Positions 1-8,098 of a DNA stretch of 23,124 nucleotides are shown here, one piece after another. The first letter of the stretch is position 1, and each line of letters starts with the position of its first letter. Below the pieces are notes generated by a model, which saw only the letters and a list, made by a program, of their open reading frames with translations, was not told the origin of the DNA and did no database searches. The DNA is taken from IMG/VR virus record IMGVR_UViG_3300006793_000296, positions 1 to 23,124 of that record, one strand, 5' to 3'. This stretch comes from a virus. Both the position numbers and the translations under genes were made by a program.

Positions 1-792
1 ACTGCATTTAAAAATTTTATTGATAACATTGAAAACAATATAGAAAACGGATTTGGGACTAATGATTTAGATTTTATTGATGATGTACCAGAAACTCGTA
101 ATGAAGTAAAATTATATATGCCTCCTGCGTTTTCTTATAATGACGGAGTTACTTATAACAACTTTGAGTTAGGAGTAGGAGGAGCTAAATTTGAAGCTGC
201 TTCAAAGTCAGGTCTTAATGTAGCAGAAAGAGCAAGACAAGGGTTTCAAAATACTTTTGCGGATTTAGGTGGATTATTAGGTGCCGGAAATAACTCAAGA
301 GGAGCGGATGCTGCTGCAGCATTAATGTTTCAAGGTCTTGCTGATAAAGTTGGTCAGGGAGGATTAGCTAAAAGTATGTCTAGGGTTGTTTCTAATCCTA
401 ATGTACGTGTAATTTTTTCGGGAGTTAATTTAAGAACTTTCTCTTTCACGTTTAACTTAATTTCTGCATCAGCTAAAGAATCAGTAGAAATAGAAAAAAT
501 AGTTAAGTTTTTTAGAACAGAATTGTATCCAATATCAATAGGTCAAAAGTTAGGAGACACTCAAATTGAAACAGGATTAAGATTTCCAAATAGATTTATA
601 ATAGAAATTATGTATGGCGGTGTGCCTGTGTTCACTAAACTGAAACCATTATATTTAACAAACGTTAGTACAGTTTATAATAAATCACAAGCAGGTATGC
701 ATCATGACGGTAAACCTTTTGAGGTTGATGTTACACTTACTTTCCAAGAAAGTGTTGCCCTGAAAAGACAAGATATAGAGAACGGATACTAG
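1..792 (+). CDS. gp48: Tail-tube cap/initiator baseplate protein (gp48/gp54-type), 5' partial
   Basis: The reading frame is open from base 1, so the gene begins outside the window; the first internal ATG at 118 is not the start, because the residues before it (ending EVKLY, then MPPAFSYNDG) read as continuous protein. The visible part is 263 residues; T4 gp48 and gp54 are 364 and 320. The C-terminal half contains a segment (VRVIFSGVNLRTFSFTFNLI, then a helix ending in KIVKFFRTELYP) typical of T4-like proteins that sit on the baseplate hub and start or cap the tail tube. The Ala/Gly-rich middle is less informative. The gene ends one base before gp53, fitting a baseplate operon. I infer gp48 rather than gp54 from its position before gp53 and from weak resemblance; the two families are related and I cannot separate them with certainty. 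Confidence 0.72.
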   Translation, partial: TAFKNFIDNIENNIENGFGTNDLDFIDDVPETRNEVKLYMPPAFSYNDGVTYNNFELGVGGAKFEAASKSGLNVAERARQGFQNTFADLGGLLGAGNNSRGADAAAALMFQGLADKVGQGGLAKSMSRVVSNPNVRVIFSGVNLRTFSFTFNLISASAKESVEIEKIVKFFRTELYPISIGQKLGDTQIETGLRFPNRFIIEIMYGGVPVFTKLKPLYLTNVSTVYNKSQAGMHHDGKPFEVDVTLTFQESVALKRQDIENGY

Positions 793-793
793 T

Positions 794-1528
794 ATGTTAG
801 GTTTATTAGATAACTTTAAAACGATATTTTATAGGTTTGGCGACAACGAAGATATCGTATTATTTCAAAGACTCACTCAATATATTTCTGCGGTAGATGT
901 AGACGATATATTGCTTTCTGAAAAATATACAATAAAATCAGGAGAAAGACCAGACACCTTGTCATATAAAACATATGGTAAGACAGATTACTATTGGACA
1001 TTTTATCTTGTTAACGAACACCTTCGTGAATCTGGATGGCCTTTACCAAGTTATGATTTACTTGACGAAGCAAAGAAAAAATATCCTCATAGAACTGTGA
1101 CAACAAATACTAACATATCAAAATCTTTTCCTGTTGGTCAAAAAGTATTAGGTTTGTTTAGCGGAACTGAAGGAACTATTATTCGAAGAATACCAGACAT
1201 GGGTCAACTCATAATAGATACAGGAACAGAAAAGTTTACACAAAACGAAACTATAAAATATAACGATGGTGATGGTAATTTATTTCAAGCAACAGTTCTA
1301 TCAGACGTAGAACAGTATAACTCTGTTCATCATTATGAAGACGCTGATGGAGTTCATCAAGATTTAACATTATTTGATTTTGGTAATCCCTCTTCTTTTT
1401 GGACTAAAGTATCATATTTCGATAGACTCAATCAAAAGAATGATGAGTTAAAAGAAATTGATATTGTATCTCCAAGAGCTATAGAAGGTTTAGTAACACA
1501 ATTTCAAAGACTAATGAAGACACAATAA
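794..1528 (+). CDS. gp53: Baseplate wedge subunit gp53
   Basis: This is the T4 gp53-type wedge protein, which joins neighbouring wedges around the hub during baseplate assembly. Residues about 40-85 form the diagnostic LysM-like region: a KSGERPDTLSYKTYG segment, then DYYWTFYLVNEHLRESGWPL. Residues about 112-155 look like a small beta domain (FPVGQKVLGLFSGTEGTIIRR), an addition I associate with marine relatives. The protein is 244 residues, somewhat longer than T4 gp53 (about 196). It begins one base after the preceding stop, and the next gene starts directly after its TAA, so translation is probably coupled. Recognition of the family is strong. Confidence 0.92.
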   Translation: MLGLLDNFKTIFYRFGDNEDIVLFQRLTQYISAVDVDDILLSEKYTIKSGERPDTLSYKTYGKTDYYWTFYLVNEHLRESGWPLPSYDLLDEAKKKYPHRTVTTNTNISKSFPVGQKVLGLFSGTEGTIIRRIPDMGQLIIDTGTEKFTQNETIKYNDGDGNLFQATVLSDVEQYNSVHHYEDADGVHQDLTLFDFGNPSSFWTKVSYFDRLNQKNDELKEIDIVSPRAIEGLVTQFQRLMKTQ

Positions 1529-2905
1529 ATGTCTAACAATAACATATTACCACAATTTAGAGTAGTTGAAGCTATTATTACATCTGATATTTCTGATGTA
1601 TCTATTGTTGTTACTAATGACCTACTTGAATTAAACCTTTATGAGTCCTTAGACCAACTATACCTTACAGGCGATGCTACCTTTTTAGATAAACATGGAT
1701 TTTATTCTACTATACAATTTCAAGGAACTGAGAGAATAAATTTAACTATTCAATCAGGCGACTCTGAACATACAACAAGAGTTTTAAAGAAAACTTTTAT
1801 AATAGACTCTGTAATAAATAGAATCAAAACAACTAATGGCATGTCAAGTACTTATGTTTTTCATCTTATTGATGAGATAGGTTTTCTTTCTCGAATAAAA
1901 AAAATAAGTAAGTCTTTTTCAGGAAGTCTTGAAACTATAACCAAAAAAATAGTACAAGGGGAACTGAAAAGAAAGGTTGATATTTCTTACTCCGGAGCAA
2001 CATCAGGTAATCAAGAACTAAGTGTTCAGGGAAACAGAACTTGTATTATTCCTAACATGACTATACTAGAGGCCATACAGTGGTTGTCTCAGAGAATTAC
2101 TACTAAAAACGGTTCTCCTTATTTTGTTTACTCTACTTTAAAACTTGATGATGAAGTGACGATTGAAAATGATGTAGAGGTAGATTCATCTCTTATAAGG
2201 ATTGGTAACTTGGATACAATGTTATCAAGAAAAGCTTTTAATAAAACACCATTTATCTATAACCCAAACGCTAAATCTCAAAACGATGAGTTAGCATTTG
2301 ATAAAATGTTTGTGATAAAGTCTTTAAAATTTGGTAGTTCATCTAATACTTTGAGGCTGTTAGAAATTGGTTCTCACTCAAGTGATTATTCAAATACAGA
2401 CTTAAATACTGGAGAAATACAAAAAACCAAATATAGTTTAAAGCAGCAACTTAAAAAACTTTCAGATGAGTCTATAATAAACTCTAATCAAAACGTTCAC
2501 AATTCAAAGTTTATGCTTAAAGACGAGTTCATTGATACTTACTCATCTAAAAAATATCATACCATAACTTCTTCAGGAACACAAGGAAATATAAAGGGTT
2601 ATAACGAGTCTGGAGAAGGGGATGGTTTGAAAAATAGAATTTCTACCTTCGCTATAAAAAATGCTTTATATAAAAATAGTATAGAGATTGTTGTTGAAGG
2701 TATTGGCGTTTTTATATCAGGAACACAGGTTGGCGATATTATAAACGTACTTATAATAGGCGATACAGATGAAGATTTTAGTCCAGATAATTTTAAAGAC
2801 TCTAAGTATACAGGAGATTATTTAATATGGGAATTAAAACACAAATTTAGAAATAACGAACATAGTGTCTTTATGACCTTGTGTAAATTAGAGGCAGAAG
2901 AATAA
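1529..2905 (+). CDS. Baseplate hub protein, gp27-like
   Basis: A 458-residue protein that looks like the central baseplate hub subunit (T4 gp27, 391 residues; related to Mu gp44 and VgrG hub domains). Residues about 32-76 have the pattern of the first tube-like hub domain: LELNLYESLDQLYLTGDATF, then an FQGTERINLTI strand. Residues about 169-201 contain NRTCIIPNMTILEAIQWLSQ followed by GSPYFVY, a pattern typical of hub proteins. The C-terminus (VEGIGVFISGTQVGDIINVL, then GDYLIWELKHKF) resembles the last hub beta domain. It starts immediately after gp53 and its TAA overlaps the ATG of the OB-fold gene, its expected physical partner. The family call comes from sequence pattern and context, so the gp27 name is an inference. 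Confidence 0.7.
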   Translation: MSNNNILPQFRVVEAIITSDISDVSIVVTNDLLELNLYESLDQLYLTGDATFLDKHGFYSTIQFQGTERINLTIQSGDSEHTTRVLKKTFIIDSVINRIKTTNGMSSTYVFHLIDEIGFLSRIKKISKSFSGSLETITKKIVQGELKRKVDISYSGATSGNQELSVQGNRTCIIPNMTILEAIQWLSQRITTKNGSPYFVYSTLKLDDEVTIENDVEVDSSLIRIGNLDTMLSRKAFNKTPFIYNPNAKSQNDELAFDKMFVIKSLKFGSSSNTLRLLEIGSHSSDYSNTDLNTGEIQKTKYSLKQQLKKLSDESIINSNQNVHNSKFMLKDEFIDTYSSKKYHTITSSGTQGNIKGYNESGEGDGLKNRISTFAIKNALYKNSIEIVVEGIGVFISGTQVGDIINVLIIGDTDEDFSPDNFKDSKYTGDYLIWELKHKFRNNEHSVFMTLCKLEAEE

Positions 2906-3753
2906 TGGACGTTATTAAATCTATTCCTTCAGAATACTATGGTGATAGCACTCGTTGGTTTATTGCTACTGTTGTAAACTCAACTCCTCCAGCAGGATAT
3001 GAGGGGCGAGTAAAGATACGTATACACGGATTACATAGTGAATCTACTATTGATATTCCGGAAGAACATTTACCTTGGGCGCAATGCCTCCTTCCTACAA
3101 CAGAGGGTGGGGTTTCGGGCATAGGAAAAATACCGCGCGTGCTACCAAGCGCATTAGTATTCGGAATGTTTATGGACGGAAATCACTCACAGACACCTAT
3201 AGTACTGGGTTCACTTCCTAAGATAGAAAGACCTTCACAGATACAAATACAAAATAGACAGCGTTATACAACAGCAAAAGATAGTATTATTGCGAGCGCT
3301 ATTAATATTGCGGATACATTTACTGAAACTCCTGACGAAGCACTTTTAAAAAATAGAGCAGAATATTCTTTACAATTTTTTCTAAACATAGGATATAGCT
3401 ATTCTCAATCTATAGGAATAACAGATAATCTTTTTCAAAATGGTATGTATTCAGGTTTTGAAGGAAGTGAAGAACAAGGTACAGTTAATTTTGGTGTTGG
3501 AAAGTGGTCAGGAGAAAGGTTTAAAGATATAAAAAGTTTTTCACCAGCAGGTTATACAACCTTTTCAACTCAACTTGAGTTCATAGCATTTGAATTAAAT
3601 GGAAAACAAAGGTCTGCTAATATTCGTTTATTACAAAGTGAAAAGGTTAAAGGAGAAAAAGGTTCTCTTTATATATTCTCTAAATACTATTTGAAAAGAA
3701 CAGAAGAAGAACTTAAAAATTTAGATTTAGTTGGGAGATATCAAAATGGATAA
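2905..3753 (+). CDS. gp5: gp5-type OB-fold hub protein with degenerate tail-lysozyme-like domain
   Basis: Residues about 15-105 match the N-terminal OB-fold of T4 gp5, which binds the gp27 hub: RWFIATVVNSTPPAGYEGRV, then HLPWAQCLLPTTEGGVSGIG and LVFGMFMDGNHSQTPIVLGS. Residues about 150-245 resemble the phage tail lysozyme family (PF18013 type): a helix YSLQFFLNIGYSYSQSIGI, a DNLFQNG motif, then FGVGKWSGERFKDI and QLEFIAFELNG. In active members the motif usually reads GNLQAESG with a catalytic Glu; here the aligned residue is Asn179, so lysozyme activity is probably lost. There is no beta-helix at the C-terminus, unlike T4 gp5 (575 residues); that domain is in the gene at 6425. The start overlaps the upstream TAA (TAATG). 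The OB call is strong and the lysozyme-like call moderate. Confidence 0.8.
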   Translation: MDVIKSIPSEYYGDSTRWFIATVVNSTPPAGYEGRVKIRIHGLHSESTIDIPEEHLPWAQCLLPTTEGGVSGIGKIPRVLPSALVFGMFMDGNHSQTPIVLGSLPKIERPSQIQIQNRQRYTTAKDSIIASAINIADTFTETPDEALLKNRAEYSLQFFLNIGYSYSQSIGITDNLFQNGMYSGFEGSEEQGTVNFGVGKWSGERFKDIKSFSPAGYTTFSTQLEFIAFELNGKQRSANIRLLQSEKVKGEKGSLYIFSKYYLKRTEEELKNLDLVGRYQNG

Positions 3754-3757
3754 ATCT

Positions 3758-3766
3758 AGAGGTAGG
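3758..3766 (+). promoter_or_regulatory. Strong ribosome binding site for the amidase/peptidase gene
   Basis: The run AGAGGTAGG ends five bases before the ATG at 3772 and sits in one of the few true gaps (18 bases) of the cluster. It fixes the start of the large hydrolase gene and suggests independent, efficient initiation rather than coupling. Confidence 0.6.
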
Positions 3767-3771
3767 TCATA

Positions 3772-6396
3772 ATGGCTTTGGGAAGTTTCTTCAATAAAAA
3801 ATTATTTGACAAGTTAAATGCTGCAACAGAAGAGCAAAGAAGATTAAATAATCTAAAGGCTCCTATTATAAAAACTTCAAGAGAAGTGACAGGTGACGAG
3901 GTCACAAATTTAATTGTTGGTAATGAAGACATAAATGTTGTAACAGAAGAATATAATGAATCTCCAGAAAATGCTACTCCGTTACAAACATCATTTGAAC
4001 AATTACGAGACCAATACATGGCACAAAACGTTAGTAGTATGGGTAAGAAAGTTGGGAATGGTTTAAAGGGCGTTGCATTATCTATAAATGAAGACCCAAC
4101 AGGAAACGGGATATGTGAACTAGTCGCTCTTGGCGGAACTACTGGAACAGGAAAACAACCAAAAAGTTTAGTCGTTTGTGGCGGTAGTGTTTTAGCAATA
4201 GAAACTTCTAGGAAAGCATATATAGAAAAATGTAATGCTCGTATAGGAGAAATAGCTACAATCGCTGATTCTATTCCAGCAGTATTAGGTACACCTTCCG
4301 GAGGGTTTCTAGGACTTGTGTTAAAGGTTGTTAGCGTACTTGGCGTTGCTGGTAGACTTGGAGCAGAGACTGGGCCACTAGCAAAATTTACAAAAGCTAT
4401 TAATGAATTTGTAGATGATATCGGTGATGCTACAGGTATTGATAAATTTTCTGAATGGATTAAAAAAGGCCCAATCGGAAAAACTCTAAAGTTTTTTGAA
4501 GACCTTCCTGGAAGAGCAGCTGGTGTTGTAGGAGACATTTTTGACGACGTTTTTGATTTTATAAAGTTTGATGAGATTTTTCCAGAGTTTAAAACTGTTA
4601 TCCTCCCTAACATAAACGCTCCAGAAGGTGTAGTAGGTTCAACTATTGAGCAAGTAACAAAAAACAAAACATTAGCTGGTGAGTTTAAGGCGTCTTTAAA
4701 AGGTTACATACAAGATGTAGCTAGTGGTATGGCTTCTGATATTAACCACACTTTCAGAGGTCTTATCTCTCAGGAAAATATAGGTGCTTATACCGTTCAA
4801 ATGATAAATGGTGATGTTGAGGGTGCTGCGAAAAACCTTCTTCAAGATAATGTTCCTGTTGCTATTACTGCTTATGCTGTCTTAGGAGATAAGTTAAAAG
4901 AAGCAGAAACTATAGAGGATATGATCAAAGGCATAGCAGAATCAGAAGCTTCTGCTGCGGATAAAGAAAAGGCGCAAAACGAAATTGATAATGTTATAAA
5001 AGAAATGACATTGATATCTGATTTCCATAATAACTTAGAAAGTGTTATTGCGTCAAACGTATTAGGTGATACTGAAGCGACATACATACAAGACTTATCA
5101 GTTCCCTTTACTTTTGTTTCATCGGTAGAAGAACTTGAACTTGAAATGTCAGGTAGACTTGCTCCAAAAGGTTCACGACCTGTCAGTAAAATCGTTATTC
5201 ATGCTACAGAAAGTTTTACTAATTCAAACTTTGGAGCAGAAGAAATAAATGATATACACAATAAGTTAGGTGATGAAGGAATACAATATCATTATGTTAT
5301 AAGACGTGATGGTAGACTACAAAGGGGTCTTAGTATAGAAGAGTCTGGTAAACATACAGGAGATGAAGGTATTGATAAAAATTCTATTGGTATTGTTATG
5401 GTTGGTGGTATAGATTCCCCGACAACAGAACAGCCATTTCAAACATCAAGTAGTTCATTTACTCGCGTTCAATACAATACATTAGAACAATTCCTTACAG
5501 TATATTATCATAATTTTCCAGGAGGAAGTGTTTATGGGCATAATGATTTAGATAATTCAGAACTTGACCCATACTTTGATGTTCAAGACTATATATTATC
5601 CTTATTTGGAAAAGTAAATACAGATATTCTTGTTGATATTGATGACACTGAATCCGAAGATTTCGAAGATTTAAACCCACCAGCAGAAAATGGAGAAGTT
5701 GTTGAAGAAGATGTAGATGCTGAAATAGCAGAAGATGATACCGAAGCGGTAGAAAAAGAAGAGGGTAAGGTTAATGATAGTATTAAAGTCACGAGTAAAA
5801 AAGTTCTTGACGATATTAAGAAAAAATCAGTAATATATAAGGAAAGTGAAAAATACAAAGTTTATTATAGACCTCAACAAAGTAAAGATAATAAACCCGT
5901 CGACTGGAACGAATTTAAAGCAGGTTCTAATATCGCTGAAGATATACAGTATTTTGCGAATACAATCTCAGAAAACTTGTTTGTTAATTCTGGATATCGT
6001 GACCCACATCAAAATGTTAGAGCTAAAGGTGCGCCAAGAAGATTATTGTCAGAAAATGAATCGGTTACAGTAGCGCGTGAAAAAAGTTTAACAGAAGATA
6101 GAGGGCCAGAATCAAATACTCCAGGATTAAGTAATGGTAGTCCGCACATGTATGGCCTTGCTGTTGATGTTGGAATAAGAGGTTTTGAAAACAATAGAGA
6201 CAAGGTTGCTCAATTAGTAAAACTCGCCAAGCAAAGGGGGTTCACGCAAATTGGTATTAGTTCTACATTTATTCATATGGATAAGAAAGACCCTGACAGA
6301 GGATTTTTCTATAAAGACTACCCAAGTAAAAATAAATCTACGCCAGAGCATAAAATGATGGTGAAATTAAACATGAATATATCTACTAAATATTAA
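3772..6396 (+). CDS. Virion-associated peptidoglycan hydrolase: N-acetylmuramoyl-L-alanine amidase plus M15-type peptidase
   Basis: An 874-residue multidomain protein. Residues about 468-612 are an Amidase_2/T7-lysozyme-like domain: KIVIHATES, QYHYVIRRDGRL, NSIGIVMVGGID, VYGHNDLD and ELDPYFD. The predicted zinc ligands are His477, His590 and Asp599, with Tyr506 at the position of the T7 lysozyme Tyr46. An acidic Asp/Glu-rich linker (about 615-667) follows. Residues about 718-850 form a peptidase M15_3-type domain: VNSGYRDPHQN, the exact HxxGxAxD motif (His792, Asp799), and FIHMD with His835. Such domains cut the stem peptide or cross-bridge. Residues 1-450 are unrecognised and Ala/Gly-rich, with a hydrophobic stretch at about 168-195. 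Its place between the gp5 OB and gp5 beta-helix genes suggests that it rides on the tail spike and opens the wall during DNA entry, rather than acting as a lysis endolysin. Domains are clear; the location is inferred. Confidence 0.85.
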   Translation: MALGSFFNKKLFDKLNAATEEQRRLNNLKAPIIKTSREVTGDEVTNLIVGNEDINVVTEEYNESPENATPLQTSFEQLRDQYMAQNVSSMGKKVGNGLKGVALSINEDPTGNGICELVALGGTTGTGKQPKSLVVCGGSVLAIETSRKAYIEKCNARIGEIATIADSIPAVLGTPSGGFLGLVLKVVSVLGVAGRLGAETGPLAKFTKAINEFVDDIGDATGIDKFSEWIKKGPIGKTLKFFEDLPGRAAGVVGDIFDDVFDFIKFDEIFPEFKTVILPNINAPEGVVGSTIEQVTKNKTLAGEFKASLKGYIQDVASGMASDINHTFRGLISQENIGAYTVQMINGDVEGAAKNLLQDNVPVAITAYAVLGDKLKEAETIEDMIKGIAESEASAADKEKAQNEIDNVIKEMTLISDFHNNLESVIASNVLGDTEATYIQDLSVPFTFVSSVEELELEMSGRLAPKGSRPVSKIVIHATESFTNSNFGAEEINDIHNKLGDEGIQYHYVIRRDGRLQRGLSIEESGKHTGDEGIDKNSIGIVMVGGIDSPTTEQPFQTSSSSFTRVQYNTLEQFLTVYYHNFPGGSVYGHNDLDNSELDPYFDVQDYILSLFGKVNTDILVDIDDTESEDFEDLNPPAENGEVVEEDVDAEIAEDDTEAVEKEEGKVNDSIKVTSKKVLDDIKKKSVIYKESEKYKVYYRPQQSKDNKPVDWNEFKAGSNIAEDIQYFANTISENLFVNSGYRDPHQNVRAKGAPRRLLSENESVTVAREKSLTEDRGPESNTPGLSNGSPHMYGLAVDVGIRGFENNRDKVAQLVKLAKQRGFTQIGISSTFIHMDKKDPDRGFFYKDYPSKNKSTPEHKMMVKLNMNISTKY

Positions 6397-6424
6397 AATA
6401 AGAGCATACAATCTAGAGAAATAT

Positions 6425-8098
6425 ATGACTACAAAAAAAGATAACCATAAGGCAAGAGTTGATAAACTGGGTTTAGGTATAGAGCTTACTGTTGGTGTTC
6501 CTACAGACGGAATGCAATCTCCTACAGGAGAATACCCTAAAAGAGAATATAACTTTGGTTCTTCAGTTAACAAAGCAGCGCTTGGTACTAAAGTAAACAA
6601 ACTTTATACAGGTGGTGGTGAAATTGGTGTACCATTAGGTATACCAGAACAAATGCCTTCTCAGTATCCGTTCAATCAAGTAGACGAAACACCTAGTGGG
6701 CATGTTATTGAGATGGACGACACTCCGGGTGGCGAAAGAGTCCTTATTAAACATCGTAAAGGGTCGGGTGTAGAATTACGTGCTGATGGTACGGTTGTAA
6801 TATCCGCGTTAAATAATAAGGTTGAAGTAACAGGAGGAGACCAAACCGTGATCATTGAAGGTCATGGTAATCTTGTATACAACGGAAATCTTAATCTTAA
6901 AGTAAGTGGTGACTATAACGTAGAAGTTGGAGGTAACTATAATGTTAAAACAGGAGGTAACGCAACTAAAAATATAAAAGGTAACTCTGTTGATACTGTT
7001 GTGGGAACTAAAAAAGAAAGTGTACACGGGACGAATACAATCATAACAAGAGGAAATAAAGTTGATGTTAACTTATCAAACCTAAGAGTTTCTACTAAAC
7101 AATCAACTAGAATTGCTTCTCAGGGTAGTTTACAAGTAGGTTCTGGAAGCAATATGTTTCTACACTCAGATAATAAGTTTGATATTTCTTCTAAAAATAT
7201 AATCGCTAATGCGCCAGAAGCTTTGGTATTAAAAGGTACACGCGGAGTGATTGGGGGGCAAGAAATGAGATTTACGGGACGAACATATTCTGGCGCTCGT
7301 AAATCAAAAAGTAAACCAGAACTTAAATATTCTGCAGGTCAAAGTCAATTCTATACGTTTGATAGTGACGGTGTAATCAATAACGTTACTGTAGGTGATA
7401 GTGATAACTATTTAAATATTCAAGGGTCAACCAGCGATGATTTTGAGACCGCAATATTTCATGGAGACCTTTACGGTATTGCGCAGAAAGCTCAAATGGC
7501 AGATAACGCAAATAAATCTATTACGGCATTTCATTCAAGTTTTGTAGCTTCACCAATTCCTATTGGCAAACCAGGAAATATGAGTGTTTTAAAAATAAAA
7601 GATTTAGTTTCAAATTTCAATATGGAAGCAGAAGCAGGTCATGATCCAGTAGAGACTAGTGAGATATTTAATGTAGCATTAGGTCTCCTTAGTGATTCAG
7701 ATATGAACACTTATGTTAAATTAGGTAAACCTATAGTAGAAGTTCTTATGGACGAAGGAGATTTTATAAGAGATGATATGAAAGGTAAAGAATTTTATGA
7801 AGGTGTTTTTGAAAGAGAACCAACTCCTGCTGAAGTTAGGTCGGCATTTAGAAATCCGAGTACAAGATTTGAGAGCAGAGGTTTAGGTGATGGAACAGTA
7901 GGCATTAAACCTTCTAAACTCGCAAAACTTCTTGCTGTTCAGAAAAGGAATCCTTTAATAAACCCTAACGCATTAATACATCCTCCTATCCCACCAAAAC
8001 TTACAGGAAGAGTTGTTAATAAAGAAACTTCTTCAAAATATGGTTTTACTCCTATAGGAAATTCAATAGATAATAGAGGAAAAAGATTTAGAAAATGA
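6425..8098 (+). CDS. Tail spike/needle protein with gp5C-type beta-helix
   Basis: A 557-residue protein whose central part (about 86-275) matches the C-terminal triple-stranded beta-helix of T4 gp5 and VgrG. It has a GHVIEMDDTPGGERVLIKHR entry strand, then GSGVELRADGTVVIS, then many short repeats (GNLVYNGNLNLKVSGDYNVE, VGGNYNVKTGGNATKNIKGN). This forms the membrane-piercing needle below the hub. The N-terminal 85 residues are Gly/Pro-rich and may dock to the OB protein. After the helix, a region with FHGDLYGIAQKAQMADNANK (about 345-365) and a C-terminal part of about 170 residues are not in T4 gp5 and I do not recognise them. A short AGAGAA (6415-6420) precedes the start. The stop overlaps the next ATG (ATGA). 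The beta-helix call is strong. Confidence 0.85.
   Translation: MTTKKDNHKARVDKLGLGIELTVGVPTDGMQSPTGEYPKREYNFGSSVNKAALGTKVNKLYTGGGEIGVPLGIPEQMPSQYPFNQVDETPSGHVIEMDDTPGGERVLIKHRKGSGVELRADGTVVISALNNKVEVTGGDQTVIIEGHGNLVYNGNLNLKVSGDYNVEVGGNYNVKTGGNATKNIKGNSVDTVVGTKKESVHGTNTIITRGNKVDVNLSNLRVSTKQSTRIASQGSLQVGSGSNMFLHSDNKFDISSKNIIANAPEALVLKGTRGVIGGQEMRFTGRTYSGARKSKSKPELKYSAGQSQFYTFDSDGVINNVTVGDSDNYLNIQGSTSDDFETAIFHGDLYGIAQKAQMADNANKSITAFHSSFVASPIPIGKPGNMSVLKIKDLVSNFNMEAEAGHDPVETSEIFNVALGLLSDSDMNTYVKLGKPIVEVLMDEGDFIRDDMKGKEFYEGVFEREPTPAEVRSAFRNPSTRFESRGLGDGTVGIKPSKLAKLLAVQKRNPLINPNALIHPPIPPKLTGRVVNKETSSKYGFTPIGNSIDNRGKRFRK

Noticed and set aside
4081-4090. TATAAATG, one base off the late promoter octamer, inside the hydrolase gene (also TATAAATT near 9476)
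   Set aside because: Near matches are expected by chance in AT-rich DNA, and these are far from any gene start.
4132-4161. GGTTGTGKQ resembling a Walker A nucleotide-binding loop
   Set aside because: The last position is Gln instead of Ser or Thr, and no Walker B motif or ATPase context is visible.
3756-4667. 303-codon open frame on the minus strand
   Set aside because: It lies entirely within the hydrolase gene, has no ribosome site or partner genes on that strand, and its Ser/Pro/Phe-rich translation looks like a frame shadow.
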